Shown piece by piece: positions 1-10,600 of a DNA stretch of 22,624 nucleotides. Under the pieces are notes generated by a model. That model was given only the letters and a program-made list of their open reading frames with translations. It did not search any database and was not told where the DNA came from. Source of the stretch: Euprymna scolopes (Eukaryota; Mollusca; Cephalopoda; Sepiida; Sepiolidae); assembly GCA_024364805.1 (NCBI GenBank), contig CM044489.1, forward strand, positions 99,956,895 to 99,979,518. The letters are read 5' to 3'. The translations under genes were made by a program, and so were the position numbers. The stretch's first letter is position 1. Every line of letters starts with the position of its first letter.

Positions 1-141
1 AAAACTGTAAGTTGAACTTTACAATCAAAATTTATTGCATTCTTTGAAACTCAACTCCGCGGAATAAGGAGTTTGTAAATTGTTTTTTGGAGTATTCAGT
101 CAAACAATAAATTTTGATTGTAAAGTTCAACTTACAGTTTT
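1..141. repeat. MITE-like hairpin with 37-bp perfect terminal inverted repeats
   Basis: Bases 1-37 are the exact reverse complement of bases 105-141, with no mismatch, and enclose a 67-bp spacer. Within the spacer a smaller pair (ACTCC and GGAGT, about 55-72) could also fold. The whole segment could form a long hairpin, as short non-autonomous DNA transposons (MITEs) or foldback elements do. It contains no ORF. The left arm begins at the window edge, so the element may extend further left and its target-site duplication cannot be seen. Perfect arms suggest a fairly young insertion or ongoing arm homogenisation. The superfamily is not identifiable. Confidence 0.6.
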
Positions 142-290
142 AATTTTCTTTCTCTTGTAATAAGCTCTACTCTCTATTGCTGTTTTAATTAGGTTGGAAT
201 TAAATGTTTTATATATAAATACTGTTATTTATATTAGTTTGAAGTTTACCATTGTGTATATAAGGTAAACACTACATCCCTTTGTTTTCA

Positions 291-293
<3 letters not shown>

Positions 294-343
<50 letters not shown>

Positions 344-360
344 GGGGAGAGATAGAGAGA
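294..360. repeat. Compound (TA)n(GA)n microsatellite
   Basis: About 30 bp of pure TA dinucleotides (294-324) run directly into about 36 bp of GA-rich repeat with small interruptions (324-360). It explains the low-complexity reading frame seen here on the minus strand, which is not a gene. Confidence 0.95.
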
Positions 361-644
361 TAGAAGCAAAGAAGAAGTGGGGTATAGCAAAAAAGGGTGA
401 TGATCGTGTGAACTGAAGATATTCAATGTTTACTATAAAAGTAAAATGTTATTTTTTTTACTTTAATCTTTTCCTCTTTTATTGGAGATTTTTCATTCTC
501 AAAACTATACATGATCATAGTCACGAAAAACAAATGTCATAAAATACAATAGACTATTTTTATACCCAGTTTTATTAATGTTTTACAATAACATTTAGCT
601 TATATTTATAAGACACATGCACACATATACACGCAAACACACAC
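361..644. other. AT-rich intergenic stretch, no gene seen
   Basis: AT-rich sequence without an extended reading frame or recognisable element. A short CA-rich, imperfect simple-repeat patch lies at about 615-655. Confidence 0.6.
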
Positions 645-929
645 AGATATATATACTTGGTGGAACGATAAAATTGCCGCCCTAGAAAAGACGACATGAT
701 TCCATTTCCGTTTGATAAAACTAGGTTTCCTTATTTTGTTGCAGACCATCTACTAGTTGGCCAGTTGTGTGCAAAGAGCTTTCTATCAAGTCTGAAAGTA
801 ACGCAATGTTCAAAAAGCGCACAACTCCTGTACAACTCATGTTCTCTTCCGATCAAAGTTATGAAAACAGGGCCATTGCAAGTACTCTCAAAATCCAAAT
901 CCGGACGATTGAACACTTGAGGGCACAGC

Positions 930-1235
930 TCAATGAAGTTTTCGGTCAGGGTTATGGTTTTTGGTGTGGGTTCAAGTGAAGGCAATATCTTCGAAGTCGG
1001 CTTGAATGTCAACACCGATGTGTACCTTGATGTTCTGAAGAGTGCTGTGATCCCCTGGTGCAATCAAGTCTCCGATAGCAGACTTATGGTGTGTCAGGAG
1101 GGCTTGGCGCCGGCCTACAAGTCTAAAGAAACGCTGGCTTGACTTCAGAAGAAGTGCTCCGAATTTTTAACATTTCTCTCACTGGCCTCCCTTTTCTCCG
1201 ATCTGAATGTGAATAAGTTGACTTTTAATCACAGA
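930..1235 (+). pseudogene. Decayed mariner (Tc1/mariner superfamily) transposase fragment
   Basis: The plus-strand frame from about 936 reads VMVFGVGSSEG, followed by GLNVNTDVYLDVLKSAVIPW and then QEGLAPAYKSKETLA. This is the order of the central catalytic region of mariner transposases, usually VMVFGVVSSEG, GLRVNADAYLEVL..PW and QQDSAPAHKSK. The frame meets a TGA at 1140-1142 where the family has a tryptophan (AWLQ). It then continues in the same frame with LQKKCSEF and SDLN, matching the usual SPDLNP region. The catalytic aspartate expected in QD(S/G)AP reads as glutamate here. The N-terminal DNA-binding part is not clearly recognisable upstream (660-930), and no terminal repeats could be paired. 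It is an inactive, old plain DNA transposon remnant and plays no role in neighbouring genes. Confidence 0.8.
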
Positions 1236-1240
1236 TGTAA

Positions 1241-3018
<1,778 letters not shown>

Positions 3019-3299
3019 ACCCCCGACCGACCTGAAAAGCAGCTAAATCCCACCTTTTTACAATAGAGAGATCTAGATGTAAGAGAGCCTTCAACTCCAG
3101 TAGTTTCTTCCCAGAACCGCTAGACTTTGGAGCTCTCTTCCGGGGCCCTGCTTCCCCAACTGTGCTTACATGCAGAAGTTCAAGTGTAACGTGAACCGAC
3201 ATATTGCTGCCCAACTCCCTACATAGTACCCCTGTAGCTTATGTCCCTGATAGTAGCCCCTACATTGAAGTGGCGATGTACCTTGTTTGGGGTGAAAAT
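3019..3299 (+). mobile_element. LINE family A, 3'-terminal fragment (5'-truncated)
   Basis: This segment aligns along its length with the 3' end of the LINE at 5965-7797 (compare 7497-7784). It shares the tract coding for the end of the reverse-transcriptase protein, with the same CTACATAGT stop context at about 3220. It also shares the following short 3' untranslated region, ending TTGTTTGGGGTGAAAAT in both. Similarity begins near 3019 and stops at about 3299, where the other copy enters its A-rich tail. It is therefore a dead, severely 5'-truncated retrotransposon insertion, more diverged and with less of a poly-A tail than its relative. The minus-strand frame at 2975-3214 is its antisense shadow. 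Confidence 0.88.
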
Positions 3300-4338
3300 A
3301 ACGGACGAAAGGTTAGAAAAAAATTAAATGACTTATGACAACTGAACCTTTTGGAAGTAAACGTTTTTCTTTCAATTAGTCAGTTTTTTTGCTACTATGC
3401 TTTTATGTTTTTATGTTTTTATGTTTTCTTGTTATTTTACTGTTTTTACGTACTTGTGCTATTCGCAGTAGAGATGAATCTTTTTTCTCTTTTTCTTTTT
3501 CTTTAGTCGTAGTCAAAACAGTTGTTACCGATAAATAATATAGCAAAACTCTAAACTCTTTTCCAAAGCTCAGTCACAAACGTGATCTCGTCAAACTCTT
3601 AAACGCTTAATCACTTTCCCACAAAACAAAGCTTCCCTGGAGGGAGCTGCACCTCATTAACCTCTCTGGCGTAATCCAAATGACTTTTCCCTGCCACGTA
3701 GCTGTTTGTGGTTGTGTTCTACAAGTTTGGAACCATACGAATTTCAAACTAACATTTAGGTCCGTTGCTAAAATCTATGTACTAACTACAACGTCTGCTT
3801 ATGAAGTGGCCCATGATACAATATATTTACGACCGCGTGAATATTTAAAGCGTAAATTAATTTATGAATAAAGGTATTTCGAAGTATAGGTGATGTATTA
3901 AGGATAGAACTTCAATGGGGAAGCTGGGCATACATTTAAACATATATGAAATATGGAAGTTTTTTTTTTCGTAATGTTTTAAGATAGAGATTTCCTTTTC
4001 GAGGTATTCGAAATAACAATGAAAACATAGTTTTAAAAAATGGCGTAACAGTATTGACTGATCGAGATCCTATATATGTTCCTGAGATTCTGAAGTCCGA
4101 ACACATATTGCTGAAGATGGTTTGGTTTGATTGTTTTGTTTATGGTGTATAACCATTTTCATGTTCTTTTGGAAATACTATTCATGTTTCATTCAGTTAT
4201 TTTGGAGAAGGTGTTTATACTACAAGCTCTTCGTATCTTCGATTGCTAAAGCAGAAATTCCAGTGTGAAGTTATTTTGGTCTGTAACATGAATTATTTGT
4301 CTTGCGCTGATTTAATCTACAAATTCGTCAGTGACAAT
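3300..4338. other. AT-rich intergenic stretch, no gene seen
   Basis: A short TTTTATG tandem motif lies at about 3400-3430 and a T-rich patch at 3475-3505. The stretch 3560-3700 is somewhat less AT-rich, but I recognise nothing in it. No host gene or element is supported. Confidence 0.5.
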
Positions 4339-5043
4339 GTTATTTAAATCGTAATCATGACAGACCAATGCAAATGCTATTTAAAAATTAAAGATACAAA
4401 ACCAAGGAAATTTCTGTCTAAAATGATGCAGTTTAAACCGACCAACGGACACTACATATTACAGAAGATAATAATGAGACATAATTTTCTTAAGTTTCTA
4501 GTTAAAAAATGAAAAAAACCATTTCAAATTAAGATGTGACAGTTCTATTGACCAATCAATGAAAAAGGGATAAAAGCAACTGAAAATAATCATTTTTCGT
4601 TTTGACTTTTCTATGTTTCTTTAGCAATTTACAAGGAATAGTTACGAGGTATTATTCTGTTTGTGCTGATGAAAAATATTCCCATGATCCAAACACAATA
4701 ATTTCGATGACATAATCTGATTAAAAAGAGCTTTGCTTTTTCTACAACGAAAACACAAGGGACGTTCTTCGTTTTTGCGTTAATTCCATTCTTGAACTAA
4801 TAACAAAGATTCTGCTAACGTTAGAATTTGATTTTCACATTTCGATTATTTGAAGTGATTACTTTTTCACGGATAATCTTTTTTAAAATTCTATATTATA
4901 TAATATTATTATTAGATGTGTTCGGTGTCATTTTTTTGGGGGGGGGCAATCTGAATTAGCCTTATGATCCGAATATCTTCAAACTTAACACGGGGTTAAA
5001 GGGTGCGAAATCAGTCAAACAAATGATTTATTGTAGAAACTGT
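4339..5043. repeat. Duplicated unit, copy 1, block A
   Basis: About 700 bp that is repeated in direct orientation at 10828-11532. Shared stretches run in the same order: TATTTAAATCGTAATCATGA at the start, then ATAGTTACGAG, GACATAATCTGATTAAAA, ATTACTTTTTCACGGATAAT, TATTATTATTAGATGTGTTC and ACACGGGGTTAA near the end. Similarity is high in places with small insertions and deletions throughout. No reading frame is conserved. A T7G9 homopolymer pair at 4931-4946 is private to this copy. Together with block B (8735-10680) it appears to form one tandemly duplicated unit. Confidence 0.85.
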
Positions 5044-5050
5044 CACTGAG

Positions 5051-5139
5051 ATTCTCTCTCTTTCTCTCTCTGTCTCTGTCTGTCTGTCTCTCTCTCTATC
5101 TATCTATCTATCTATCTATCTCTCTATCTATCTATCTCT
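5051..5139. repeat. (TC)n/(TCTG)n/(TATC)n microsatellite at the RTE 3' end
   Basis: A compound pyrimidine-strand repeat, mostly TATC from about 5096 onward. It directly abuts the 3' terminus of the minus-strand RTE LINE that starts at about 5140. Many RTE-clade LINEs end in short tandem repeats instead of poly-A, so this tract is best read as the element's tail, since expanded. Confidence 0.85.
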
Positions 5140-5964
5140 TTGGCGGAATGGTCATTACTAACCACTCGTAGAACTCTTCACAAATCGTCGCTATTGACTC
5201 CGGTTCTGCGCCATTCTGAGCAACTCGGCCATGCTAATGTCCGCGATGTATTTTACGTTGTCTAACATACTTATTTTTGGTATTGCCAGAGGTTGCACTA
5301 AAGAGCGAATCTTTTGATAAGCCGTCTGTTCTGGCCTCATGTCTCAAAAATCGCAATTTCCTGCTCAGCAGTCTTCGACATAGTCCAATTTTTCCAGAAC
5401 CATTCGTTTGTGTTATCCTACCCAGCTTACACAAAGAAGTCTGCGATATCACCATAATTCAAAAGCAGAAATTTTCTTCTTGTTGATTTTCTTCAGGACC
5501 AAAGATTCTGCTCCGTATGCTGCTATTTAGAATACCAAAGTTTGCCGGAATCGTTTCTTTGAGCTTTCTGAAATCGATCTGCTTTTCCAGATATCGTTTA
5601 GCAAAATTTTTGTTGTCTTTGTCATTACAATACGTCGTCTTACTTCTTTGGTGTCATCTACTTTGTTCGTGAAACTGCATCCTGGTAGTTGGAATCTTCT
5701 ACATTTTCAACATTTTGATTGTCCACAATTAGGTTTTCATCATTTGATGCCTGTGCTATTTTGATAAACTTTTTTGCTTACGTTAAGGAAGAGTCCTGCT
5801 GTTTGACTGGCATCTTTTCCATTGTTGGTTAAGTCTTGTATTTAACGCATACATATTTAGATCAAAACTACATCGTCAACGTATCTCAGGTTGTTGATTG
5901 TTCCCTCACTAATTTTGATTTCTGTTGGGTGATGTTCGAATGCTTCTCGAAGCATAAAAACTAG
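5140..5964 (-). mobile_element. RTE-clade LINE, 3' part (end of RT and C-terminal region), broken
   Basis: On the minus strand, reading from 5964 downward, the frame gives LREAFEHHPTEIKISEGTIN and then NLRYVDDVVLI at about 5860-5895. The latter is the catalytic YxDD block of an RTE-type reverse transcriptase. Further on come LRFLRHEARTDGLSKDSLF (about 5300-5360) and YIADISMAELLRMAQNRSQ (about 5195-5250), the typical RTE C-terminal sequence. The element ends at the microsatellite at 5051-5139. Several stops and frame changes separate these blocks, so it is a pseudogene. Its upstream part continues beyond a later insertion, at about 7800-8215. Confidence 0.85.
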
Positions 5965-7797
5965 GAACTCGAGACTTCTGGAAAATCTACAACAGTGTAG
6001 TAAATAATGGGCAATCAACAATTCCCCCACTAACCAACAATCACGAGGTTGTCTCCTCAGCAACCGACAAGGCTAACATGCTTGCCAGTCGGTTTGCCTC
6101 AAACTCCACACTGGACCCTTCCAACCACCCCCTACCTGACTTTCCTATGCGGACAGACGCCACACTAGACGATCTGAAAACCACCCTTGCTCAGGTGTAT
6201 GCTATCATAAAAAACCTTGACACCTCAAAAGCATGTGGACCCGATCTTATCCCAGCTGTGCTATTAAAAAAGTGCTCAGCCGAAGTAGCTCCAGTTCTCT
6301 CCAAACTCTACAACAAATGCCTTAATGAAGCTTGCTTTCCGGGCTGTTGGAAAACTGCTTCTGTTGTACCAGTATTCAAGAATTCTGGCGAAATGACAGA
6401 CCCATCAAATTATCGCCCCATTAGCCTCCTCCCACTTTTTGCCAAAATATTTGAGACCATAATTAACCATGCTCTAGTCCATCATCTTACAGATGCTAAA
6501 CTACTGACTGACAAACAATATGGATTTAGACAAGCCCGTTCCACAGCAGACATCCTCACTGTGATCTCTGAACGTATATACCATTCACTGGACAAAGCGG
6601 GGGAGGGCAGAGCGGTAGCTCTAGATATATCTAAGGCTTTTGACAGGGTATGGCATGAGGGTCTCCTCAGTAAAATCAGATCATACGGTATCACTGGTAG
6701 AATACTTAACATAATTAAATCCTTCTTAGATAAGAGAAAAATCCAGGTTGTCCTCGACGGTCGTACATCGAAACAATATGATATAAATGCGGGGGTTCCC
6801 CAGGGTTCTATCCTTGGACCTCTATTGTTCCTGATATTCATAAATGACCTCCCCGACAACATTGCCTCTGAGATGGGTATGTATGCTGATGACACTACAC
6901 TCTATGGCAGACACGACAGGAAGACGAATGAACACATTTCTAAAGAAATGGCAGAAACACTAGAGGAAGACCTCCAATCTGTAGTGGAATGGGGACAAAA
7001 GTGGTTGGTCGCGTTCAATGCTGCCAAGACTAAACTAGTTTCATTCAATAATTACAAGAAACCCTCCCTACCACCCATAGCAATGGCCAACGACTCTTTA
7101 TCTGAGAGATCATCTTTCCTTGGCCTAACGTTCACAGGAAACATGAGTTGGAACAATTACATTGAAGGCATTGCCAGGGCCGCTGCAAGAAAGGTAGGCT
7201 CTCTCTACCGTGCTAGAAAACTACTAACACCCGAAAGTATCCTGTACCTCTATAAGGCCACCATTCGCCCATGTATGGAGTATTGCTGCCACATCTGGGC
7301 TGGTGCATCTGCTACTAGTATCTCGCTCCTTGACAAGGTTCAAAAGAGAGTCGCAAAACTGATACGCCCTGAACTGGCATCTAAGCTTCAGCCTCTGTCC
7401 CATCGACGAAATGTTGCATCTCTCTGCCTTTTCTACAAGTATTTTAGTGGTGAATGCTCTGACGAACTGCAATCACTTGTGCCCCCACGACGTTAGCACC
7501 CTCGACAAACCCGAAAGGCTGCTAAATCCCACCCCCACACTGTAGAGATCCCTAGATTTAAAATATCTTTTTACTCCAATAGTTTCTTCCCCAGAACCGC
7601 AAGACTCTGGAATTCCATTCCAGGTCCCTGCTTCCCCAACAGTACTGACGTGCAGAAGTTCAAGTGTAACGTGAACCGACACCTTGCTGCCCAAATCCCT
7701 ACATAGTACCCAAGTAGTTTCTGCCCCTGATAGTAGCCCCCTACACCAAAGTGGCAATTTGCCTTGTTTGGGGTGAAAATGTAATAAAAAAAAAAAA
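5965..7797 (+). mobile_element. LINE family A (jockey/CR1-like), 5'-truncated, near-intact RT, with poly-A tail
   Basis: A non-LTR retrotransposon copy that inserted into an older minus-strand RTE LINE and split it. Coding similarity starts at about 5970 with DFWKIYNSVVNNGQSTIPPL, upstream of the first methionine at 6078. The endonuclease domain and 5' region are absent, as is usual for target-primed insertions. The 3' end has a short untranslated region, AATAAA, and an A-rich tail at 7785-7797. The family A 3' end is also found at 3019-3299. No target-site duplication is evident by eye. The clade (jockey, CR1 or relatives) is assigned only from RT motif style and remains uncertain. Confidence 0.88.
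6078..7496 (+). CDS. Reverse transcriptase of LINE family A (partial ORF2)
   Basis: A 472-residue open stretch of a LINE ORF2 protein. It would copy the element's RNA into DNA at a nicked chromosomal target. Visible RT blocks are SNYRPISLLPLFAKIFE (about residues 110-126) and ALDISKAFDRVWH, with the first catalytic Asp at residue 183. They continue with AGVPQGSILGPLLFLIFIND (from 238), YADD at 269-272 with both catalytic aspartates, and WLVAFNAAKTKLVSF. The LINE C-terminal segment MEYCCHIWAG, with LSHRRNVASLCLFYKYF, follows. The frame really begins upstream (about 5970), so the methionine at 6078 is only the first in the remnant. A TAG at 7494-7496 interrupts it, yet the same frame stays open to the expected terminator TAG at 7704-7706. 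One nonsense change in about 1.7 kb makes this the youngest-looking element here. It lacks the endonuclease and could not move by itself. Confidence 0.9.
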   Translation: MLASRFASNSTLDPSNHPLPDFPMRTDATLDDLKTTLAQVYAIIKNLDTSKACGPDLIPAVLLKKCSAEVAPVLSKLYNKCLNEACFPGCWKTASVVPVFKNSGEMTDPSNYRPISLLPLFAKIFETIINHALVHHLTDAKLLTDKQYGFRQARSTADILTVISERIYHSLDKAGEGRAVALDISKAFDRVWHEGLLSKIRSYGITGRILNIIKSFLDKRKIQVVLDGRTSKQYDINAGVPQGSILGPLLFLIFINDLPDNIASEMGMYADDTTLYGRHDRKTNEHISKEMAETLEEDLQSVVEWGQKWLVAFNAAKTKLVSFNNYKKPSLPPIAMANDSLSERSSFLGLTFTGNMSWNNYIEGIARAAARKVGSLYRARKLLTPESILYLYKATIRPCMEYCCHIWAGASATSISLLDKVQKRVAKLIRPELASKLQPLSHRRNVASLCLFYKYFSGECSDELQSLVPPRR

Positions 7798-7799
7798 GT

Positions 7800-8215
7800 A
7801 TTATTTGTTCAGCATATATATTGAAAATAGTGAGGTGGTAATAATATCCTTGCCTAACATTTTAATAATATCCCTGCTTAACACTCTGGACAATTAAAAA
7901 AATGTACCACTGTATCGAAAGCTTTCCTATAATCGATAAAACAGAAATAAACAGTTGTTCCTACTTACCTGCTCTTGATTGAGTATTTTGTCTTTAGTTC
8001 TTTTCTCGGATCTGAAACCAACCTGTTCCTCTGCTATTTTAGCACTTAACTTGTTCCGCATTTGTTATGAATTTTAATATAATTTTACTACTGTGACTAA
8101 TCAAGGCGATAGTTAGGTTTTTGCTGCCTCTAAATGTGTTGCCCTTTTTCTAAAATATGACTAATATCGATGTTCTCCAATCAGATGTGTTGCAATATTT
8201 TGGACGAAGAATGGG
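7800..8215 (-). mobile_element. RTE-clade LINE, N-terminal RT part, broken
   Basis: On the minus strand, from about 8205 downward, the blocks NTSDWRTSILVIF, ALISHSSKIILKFITNRLRN and EEQVGFRSEKRTKD can be read. FCFIDYRKAFDTV then follows at about 7895-7935. These match the opening RT blocks of RTE LINEs, usually P.DW....I.P..KKGD, LLS..SKI...., E.Q.GFR...T.D and FIDY.KAFD, and they keep the first catalytic Asp. Small frame changes and stops are present. The next block (SLFSIYMLNK, about 7800-7830) reaches the point where the family A LINE was inserted and resumes at 5964. Together with 5140-5964 and 8453-8660 it is one old insertion. Confidence 0.83.
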
Positions 8216-8455
8216 GTATATATTTAAATGCTGCCCACATCAGCATTATGTGGCACAATGCCGGAAAGTGGGAACCCCGCAGGCACCCCTAAAGGAGGGG
8301 CACTCCTGCAATTTTAAAAATTGCCTGAGTAACCCCGTCGGCATTCCCCGGTCGGGGCGCCTCAGGAAGCAAGCAATAAATTGCCCCATCGGAAAGCCCG
8401 GTGGCAAGGCGTGGGAGGGTGGACCTCCTAGGTATTACCCAGGCGGCGTACCTCA
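8216..8455. other. GC-rich segment of unknown origin inside the RTE relic
   Basis: About 235 bp that is clearly richer in G and C than anything around it. It sits exactly between the endonuclease part (8453-8660) and the RT part (up to about 8215) of the RTE LINE, where about 0.9 kb of RTE sequence would be expected. It has several small inverted repeats, for example CCACAT/ATGTGG (about 8237-8256) and CAATTTT/AAAATTG (about 8309-8324). CACCCCTAAAGGAGGGG-type near palindromes are also present. A plus-strand frame (8157-8504) runs through it but matches no domain I know. It may be an unrelated short interspersed element or another element's 5' region that replaced deleted RTE sequence. Confidence 0.45.
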
Positions 8456-8660
8456 GTCCAACAGGTCTATTTCTTCTTCAGTGGCTGTGGATGTAGGCAC
8501 ATAGAATTGAACTATGCTAGCGTTATCAAGATTGGCCTTTATCCGTGCTGAAATTATTTTGTAGTTTAATTGGCGAGAATGATTCCAACATCGTGACTGT
8601 GACTGTTTTCCCAGAAAAAAAAACACTGTGTTGTCGCTAGTTGTTTTCACACAGTTTGTG
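8453..8660 (-). mobile_element. RTE-clade LINE, endonuclease (APE-type) fragment
   Basis: The minus-strand frame covering 8453-8650 reads TTSDNTVFFFLGKQSQSR, then KIISARIKANLDNASIVQF, YVPTSTATEEEIDLLD. This is the middle of an RTE apurinic/apyrimidinic-like endonuclease, usually RIITARF......I.VIQ.YAPT....EEE.D.F. In the complete element this domain nicks target DNA. Only the central part survives. The N-terminal catalytic motif is missing and the C-terminal half, with the SDH motif, has been lost at the junction with the GC-rich segment. Order and strand agree with the RT pieces at 7800-8215 and 5140-5964. Confidence 0.8.
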
Positions 8661-8964
8661 CTGTTCTAGTTTGTTTCTGACAATCCAAGGATTAGAAATT
8701 CTGCATGCATTTCGTTCCGTATTCAGTAAAAATCCATGTATTTTCGTTCAACTTCTAAAGCATTTCTCAATCGTTTCGTGAGTTGATGAGGATAGCAGCT
8801 GACGGCCAAATATCGATTTACCTTCCATAATTTAACATAAACAAATCAATAATTACGAATGCTGAGTAAGTATTAATTTTTGGATGCAGTTCTTGATTCA
8901 TAAAAATATGCATGATATTGAAGAGATATGAATTGGAAATAAAAATGGTGCTTGCGTGGCGACT

Positions 8965-8998
8965 GCGTCGGTGGTGTAACGGTAAGCATGTTTGCCTC

Positions 8999-9029
<31 letters not shown>

Positions 9030-9036
9030 CAACGCA
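8965..9036 (+). tRNA. tRNA-Gly (anticodon CCC), copy 1
   Basis: A 72-nt cloverleaf. The acceptor is GCGTCGG with CCAACGC, and the discriminator is A. The D stem is GTGT/GCAT, the anticodon stem TTTGC/GCAGA, and the loop CTCCCAA with anticodon CCC at 34-36, decoding GGG glycine codons. The variable loop is CGAC. The T stem is CCGGG/CCCGG with loop TTCGACT. No intron is present and CCA is not encoded. Internal RNA polymerase III boxes fit well: A box TGGTGTAACGG (8972-8982) and B box GGTTCGACTCC (9015-9025). A T5 terminator follows 5 nt downstream. One acceptor pair (fifth, C:A) is mismatched, whereas copy 2 pairs there. It is probably a functional or recently functional gene. Confidence 0.93.
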
Positions 9037-9041
9037 TGTTC

Positions 9042-9046
9042 TTTTT
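9042..9046 (+). terminator. RNA polymerase III terminator (T5) of tRNA-Gly copy 1
   Basis: Five consecutive T on the coding strand beginning 6 nt after the last tRNA base, the usual distance and form of a Pol III termination signal. Confidence 0.8.
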
Positions 9047-10419
9047 CTCCATTTTTGCTATTGTTGCATTAATTATATATTATTTTAACAAGTGTAATCC
9101 GTAATAAATTCTGGAAAATTACTTCACCGTTATCGATGAAGTTTTATAAATTATCGCAAACAATGTGGAATACGGTTCCTCCTTGGAAGTATACGTTTGA
9201 GAAAATTGTACAATTTCAATTAATATAAATTAAACTATTAATTACATTAATTAAACTGCAAATCATATTGAAATAAATCTGTAAGATTTTCCTTTGTTTA
9301 AGCGTGGAAACGTTTTGTTTCGCTTAAGTATAACAGCAGTGTATCGAATCAAACTTTCTGCTCTAGCATTAAAACCATAGAAGATGTTCCACTGCTAGAA
9401 GTGCGATTTATAAGAACTATCACTCTTCTGTTATTTTCAAAATTATGTCTCTCTCTTTCACATATCATAAGAGAAATACGATCGACATTTGATTTTCATT
9501 TCATAAAATACAATTGCATTAAACTTCATTTACCATCTTCCATTCTCGTTTCCAAAGCTGTTTGTATGTTCGAAGACATTCCAAATTTCTCCATAAATTA
9601 GGTCTGATGTAAGATGCCTTCTGATAAGCTAGCCAGTCAATAACTAGGTTAGTAGTTCTTCGTGTACAATTTCTCAGGATTATTTTATTGATCAGAAGCT
9701 TTAATTGCACGTGATATTTTTTGCAACGTCTTGCTTTCTTGTGTAGCCAATGGCTTGGTTCCAAATGACTGTAGATGCTATAAGATAAGATGCTGGGGAA
9801 AAGATTATATGTAACTGAGTAGTAAGGCATTGATTTAAGACATTTCACTTTACAATAGTGGTCTTATCCTTCACGATCAAGAGTGCAGTGTCTCTTGTCA
9901 GCGTCAGCGACTCTGATAAGCGTATTGTCGTCAAGCAGTCATGTAACCTTTCTGCATGTTCCTTTGCCTTTTTTTAGATCAGGATTGATAATTCTCATCA
10001 TTTCAATTATTCAGACTGCTTATTCAGCTTAAGTTTTATTTTAAGTTTTGGCTGATATAGTAACCAATTTTCTTCGGGCGTTCTTTTTAAGCTCGTGAAT
10101 CTAGCTATCGAACGTGCTTTAGATAGAATTTCGAACAGTACCGATTATTTCATCCATGAAGTAAGTATGCTCTGGTTCCATCATCGATGACACATTAGAA
10201 GTTTGAAGTAATTGTCAATCGTATCACCCACACTAAGATAGGTGTTATTTAGAATAAAATTTTGAATGAATTTTGGGAGCCTTAAACATATTCTAATTGT
10301 TATGAATATTTACATTACGTCTCCTGAAACATATAATATTAGCAGCAGCATCTATATGCAAATGACCAAGGCGACTGCCCGATATGACATCACAGCAAGG
10401 CTAGAAATGTTACACGTGT

Positions 10420-10600
10420 TCAGAGAAGCACGTATTAGAGACGTGATCGAGATACGAGAAAGCGGAAAAGAACGTATTCGTTACCTAGATGATTCGAGAC
10501 GTATTTAAGACACAAGAGAGCGGGGAAATACGTGTTCGGGACATGATAGAGCGGAAAAGGTGTTCGAGACACAAGTGTCCACAGACGTGGAATTCAATCT
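10420..10600. repeat. Purine-rich degenerate tandem repeat at the end of block B
   Basis: Imperfect repeats of about 50-60 bp built on motifs such as GAGATACGAGAAAGCGGAAAAG, shown here only in part: CGAGA, AGCGGAAAAG (twice), GTGTTCG and GAGACACAAG. The equivalent place in copy 2 (about 22215-22320) has fewer repeats, so the number of internal repeats changed after the duplication. Confidence 0.6.

Noticed and set aside
229-426. Minus-strand 65-codon frame
   Set aside because: It consists of translated TA/GA microsatellite (YIYIYI, SLSLSL) and has no other support.
731-1063. Minus-strand 110-codon frame
   Set aside because: Antisense to the mariner transposase relic. The plus strand carries the recognisable family motifs.
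6482-6895. Minus-strand 137-codon frame
   Set aside because: Antisense shadow of the LINE reverse transcriptase at 6078-7496.
7473-7757. Minus-strand 94-codon frame
   Set aside because: Antisense shadow of the family A LINE 3' end. The similar minus frame at 2975-3214 has the same cause.
8157-8504. Plus-strand 115-codon frame with Gly/Pro-rich end
   Set aside because: It runs across two junctions (RTE relic, GC-rich segment, RTE relic), has no known domain, and is best explained by high GC lowering stop frequency.
8965-9036. tRNA as the head of a tRNA-derived SINE
   Set aside because: No tRNA-unrelated body with an A-rich tail follows. T runs terminate directly after the gene, and the flanks are the same in both copies because of a larger duplication.
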